A stretch of 40,309 bases of DNA. Origin: Rhizosphaericola sp047606825. GTDB lineage: Bacteria; Bacteroidota; Bacteroidia; Chitinophagales; Chitinophagaceae. This document shows positions 40,104 through 40,309 of the stretch, piece by piece (within the stretch, counting starts at the first letter, position 1; every line of letters starts with the position of its first letter). Below the pieces are notes generated by a model. The model was not told the origin of the DNA. It did not search any database and worked only from the letters and a program-made list of their open reading frames with translations. The position numbers and the translations under genes were made by a program. The DNA lies in assembly GCA_047606825.1 (NCBI GenBank), contig JASGDY010000121.1, forward strand, positions 1 through 40,309, written 5' to 3'.

Positions 40104-40309
40104 CTACGCAGCATACCTGACGTGGGTTGCATGAAAATACTTTTGCACTTGCTTTCTGTCATTTTTTCTTTTCATCATAAAACCTTCTACGTTATTTCGC
40201 ATTTGTTCCTTATTGATAGGGCGTTTTTTACCAATTACATTTGTTTTCACATCCTGATTTAAATATTCTTGTGCATTGAGCTCCGGGCTGTAAGGAGGAA
40301 TAAAAAACA
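40104..40309 (-). mobile_element. IS630-family transposase, C-terminal part (window edge)
   Basis: The last 68 codons of a DDE_3-type transposase run off the window edge on the minus strand: FFIPPYSPELNAQEYLNQDV, then KTNVIGKKRPINKEQM, ending in a basic YFHATHVRYAA and TAG at 40104-40106. PPYSPELN with the catalytic glutamate in AQEYLN is diagnostic of IS630. The outer end of the element must lie between 40057 and 40103, directly upstream of the sialidase-like gene, but I cannot mark the terminal repeat because the other end is outside the window. Confidence 0.88.

Overview
The window comes from a member of the Bacteroidota, most like the Chitinophagia/Sphingobacteriia side of the phylum. Four things point there: a SusC/SusD outer-membrane pair, a gliding-motility lipoprotein (GldH), an N-acylornithine carbamoyltransferase in place of ordinary OTCase, and repeated TAnnTTTG promoter boxes with no obvious Shine-Dalgarno sequences. 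I cannot name the genus.

Layout. 1-5000: palindrome array, then susC-susD (minus strand). 5000-6930: hairpin-rich spacer, gldH, a C-rich inverted repeat, and yicC. 7280-14610: arginine biosynthesis on the minus strand (GNAT-argG, terminator, then argC, a four-helix-bundle protein, argD, argF'). Between argG and argC lie a frameshifted NTF2-like pseudogene and a RAYT (REP-associated tyrosine transposase) gene flanked by its own REP palindromes. 15000-17030 (plus): periplasmic cyclophilin, an antitoxin with a nonsense-mutated RelE/ParE toxin, and an AT-rich orphan. 17060-22240 (minus): thiL, then the alpha ribosomal operon infA-rpmJ-rpsM-rpsK-rpsD-rpoA-rplQ with its own promoter and terminator. 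22680-24500 (plus): pssA, purS, rsmI. 24595-26844: two divergent glycosyltransferases. 26856-28192: a TPP riboswitch followed by two translationally coupled PnuC-family transporters, probably for thiamine. 28248-30844 (minus): orphan sensor kinase, a possible split-barrel protein, and an MBL-fold hydrolase, each with its own promoter. 31071-33428 (plus): uvrB and a DUF2795 gene. 33632-34628: tRNA-Pro(CGG), a degenerate copy of its 3' end, and a wrecked tyrosine integrase, together an old integration scar. 34647-40056 (minus): FGGY kinase (AraB-like), AraC-type regulator, DUF3748 beta-propeller lipoprotein, and a sialidase-superfamily protein. The window closes inside an IS630-family transposase.

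How the parts fit. The arginine genes encode the acylated-ornithine route. thiL, the TPP riboswitch and the PnuC pair form a thiamine salvage theme. The right-hand cluster looks like a sugar-utilisation locus centred on a pentulose-type kinase and its regulator. Small palindromes are unusually common between genes and fall into at least four sequence families, only one of which sits next to a recognisable mobiliser. No single obviously new system stands out. The best leads are the tandem PnuC unit, the RAYT/REP island, the four-cysteine GNAT at the head of the arginine cluster, and the kinase/AraC/DUF3748/sialidase cluster.
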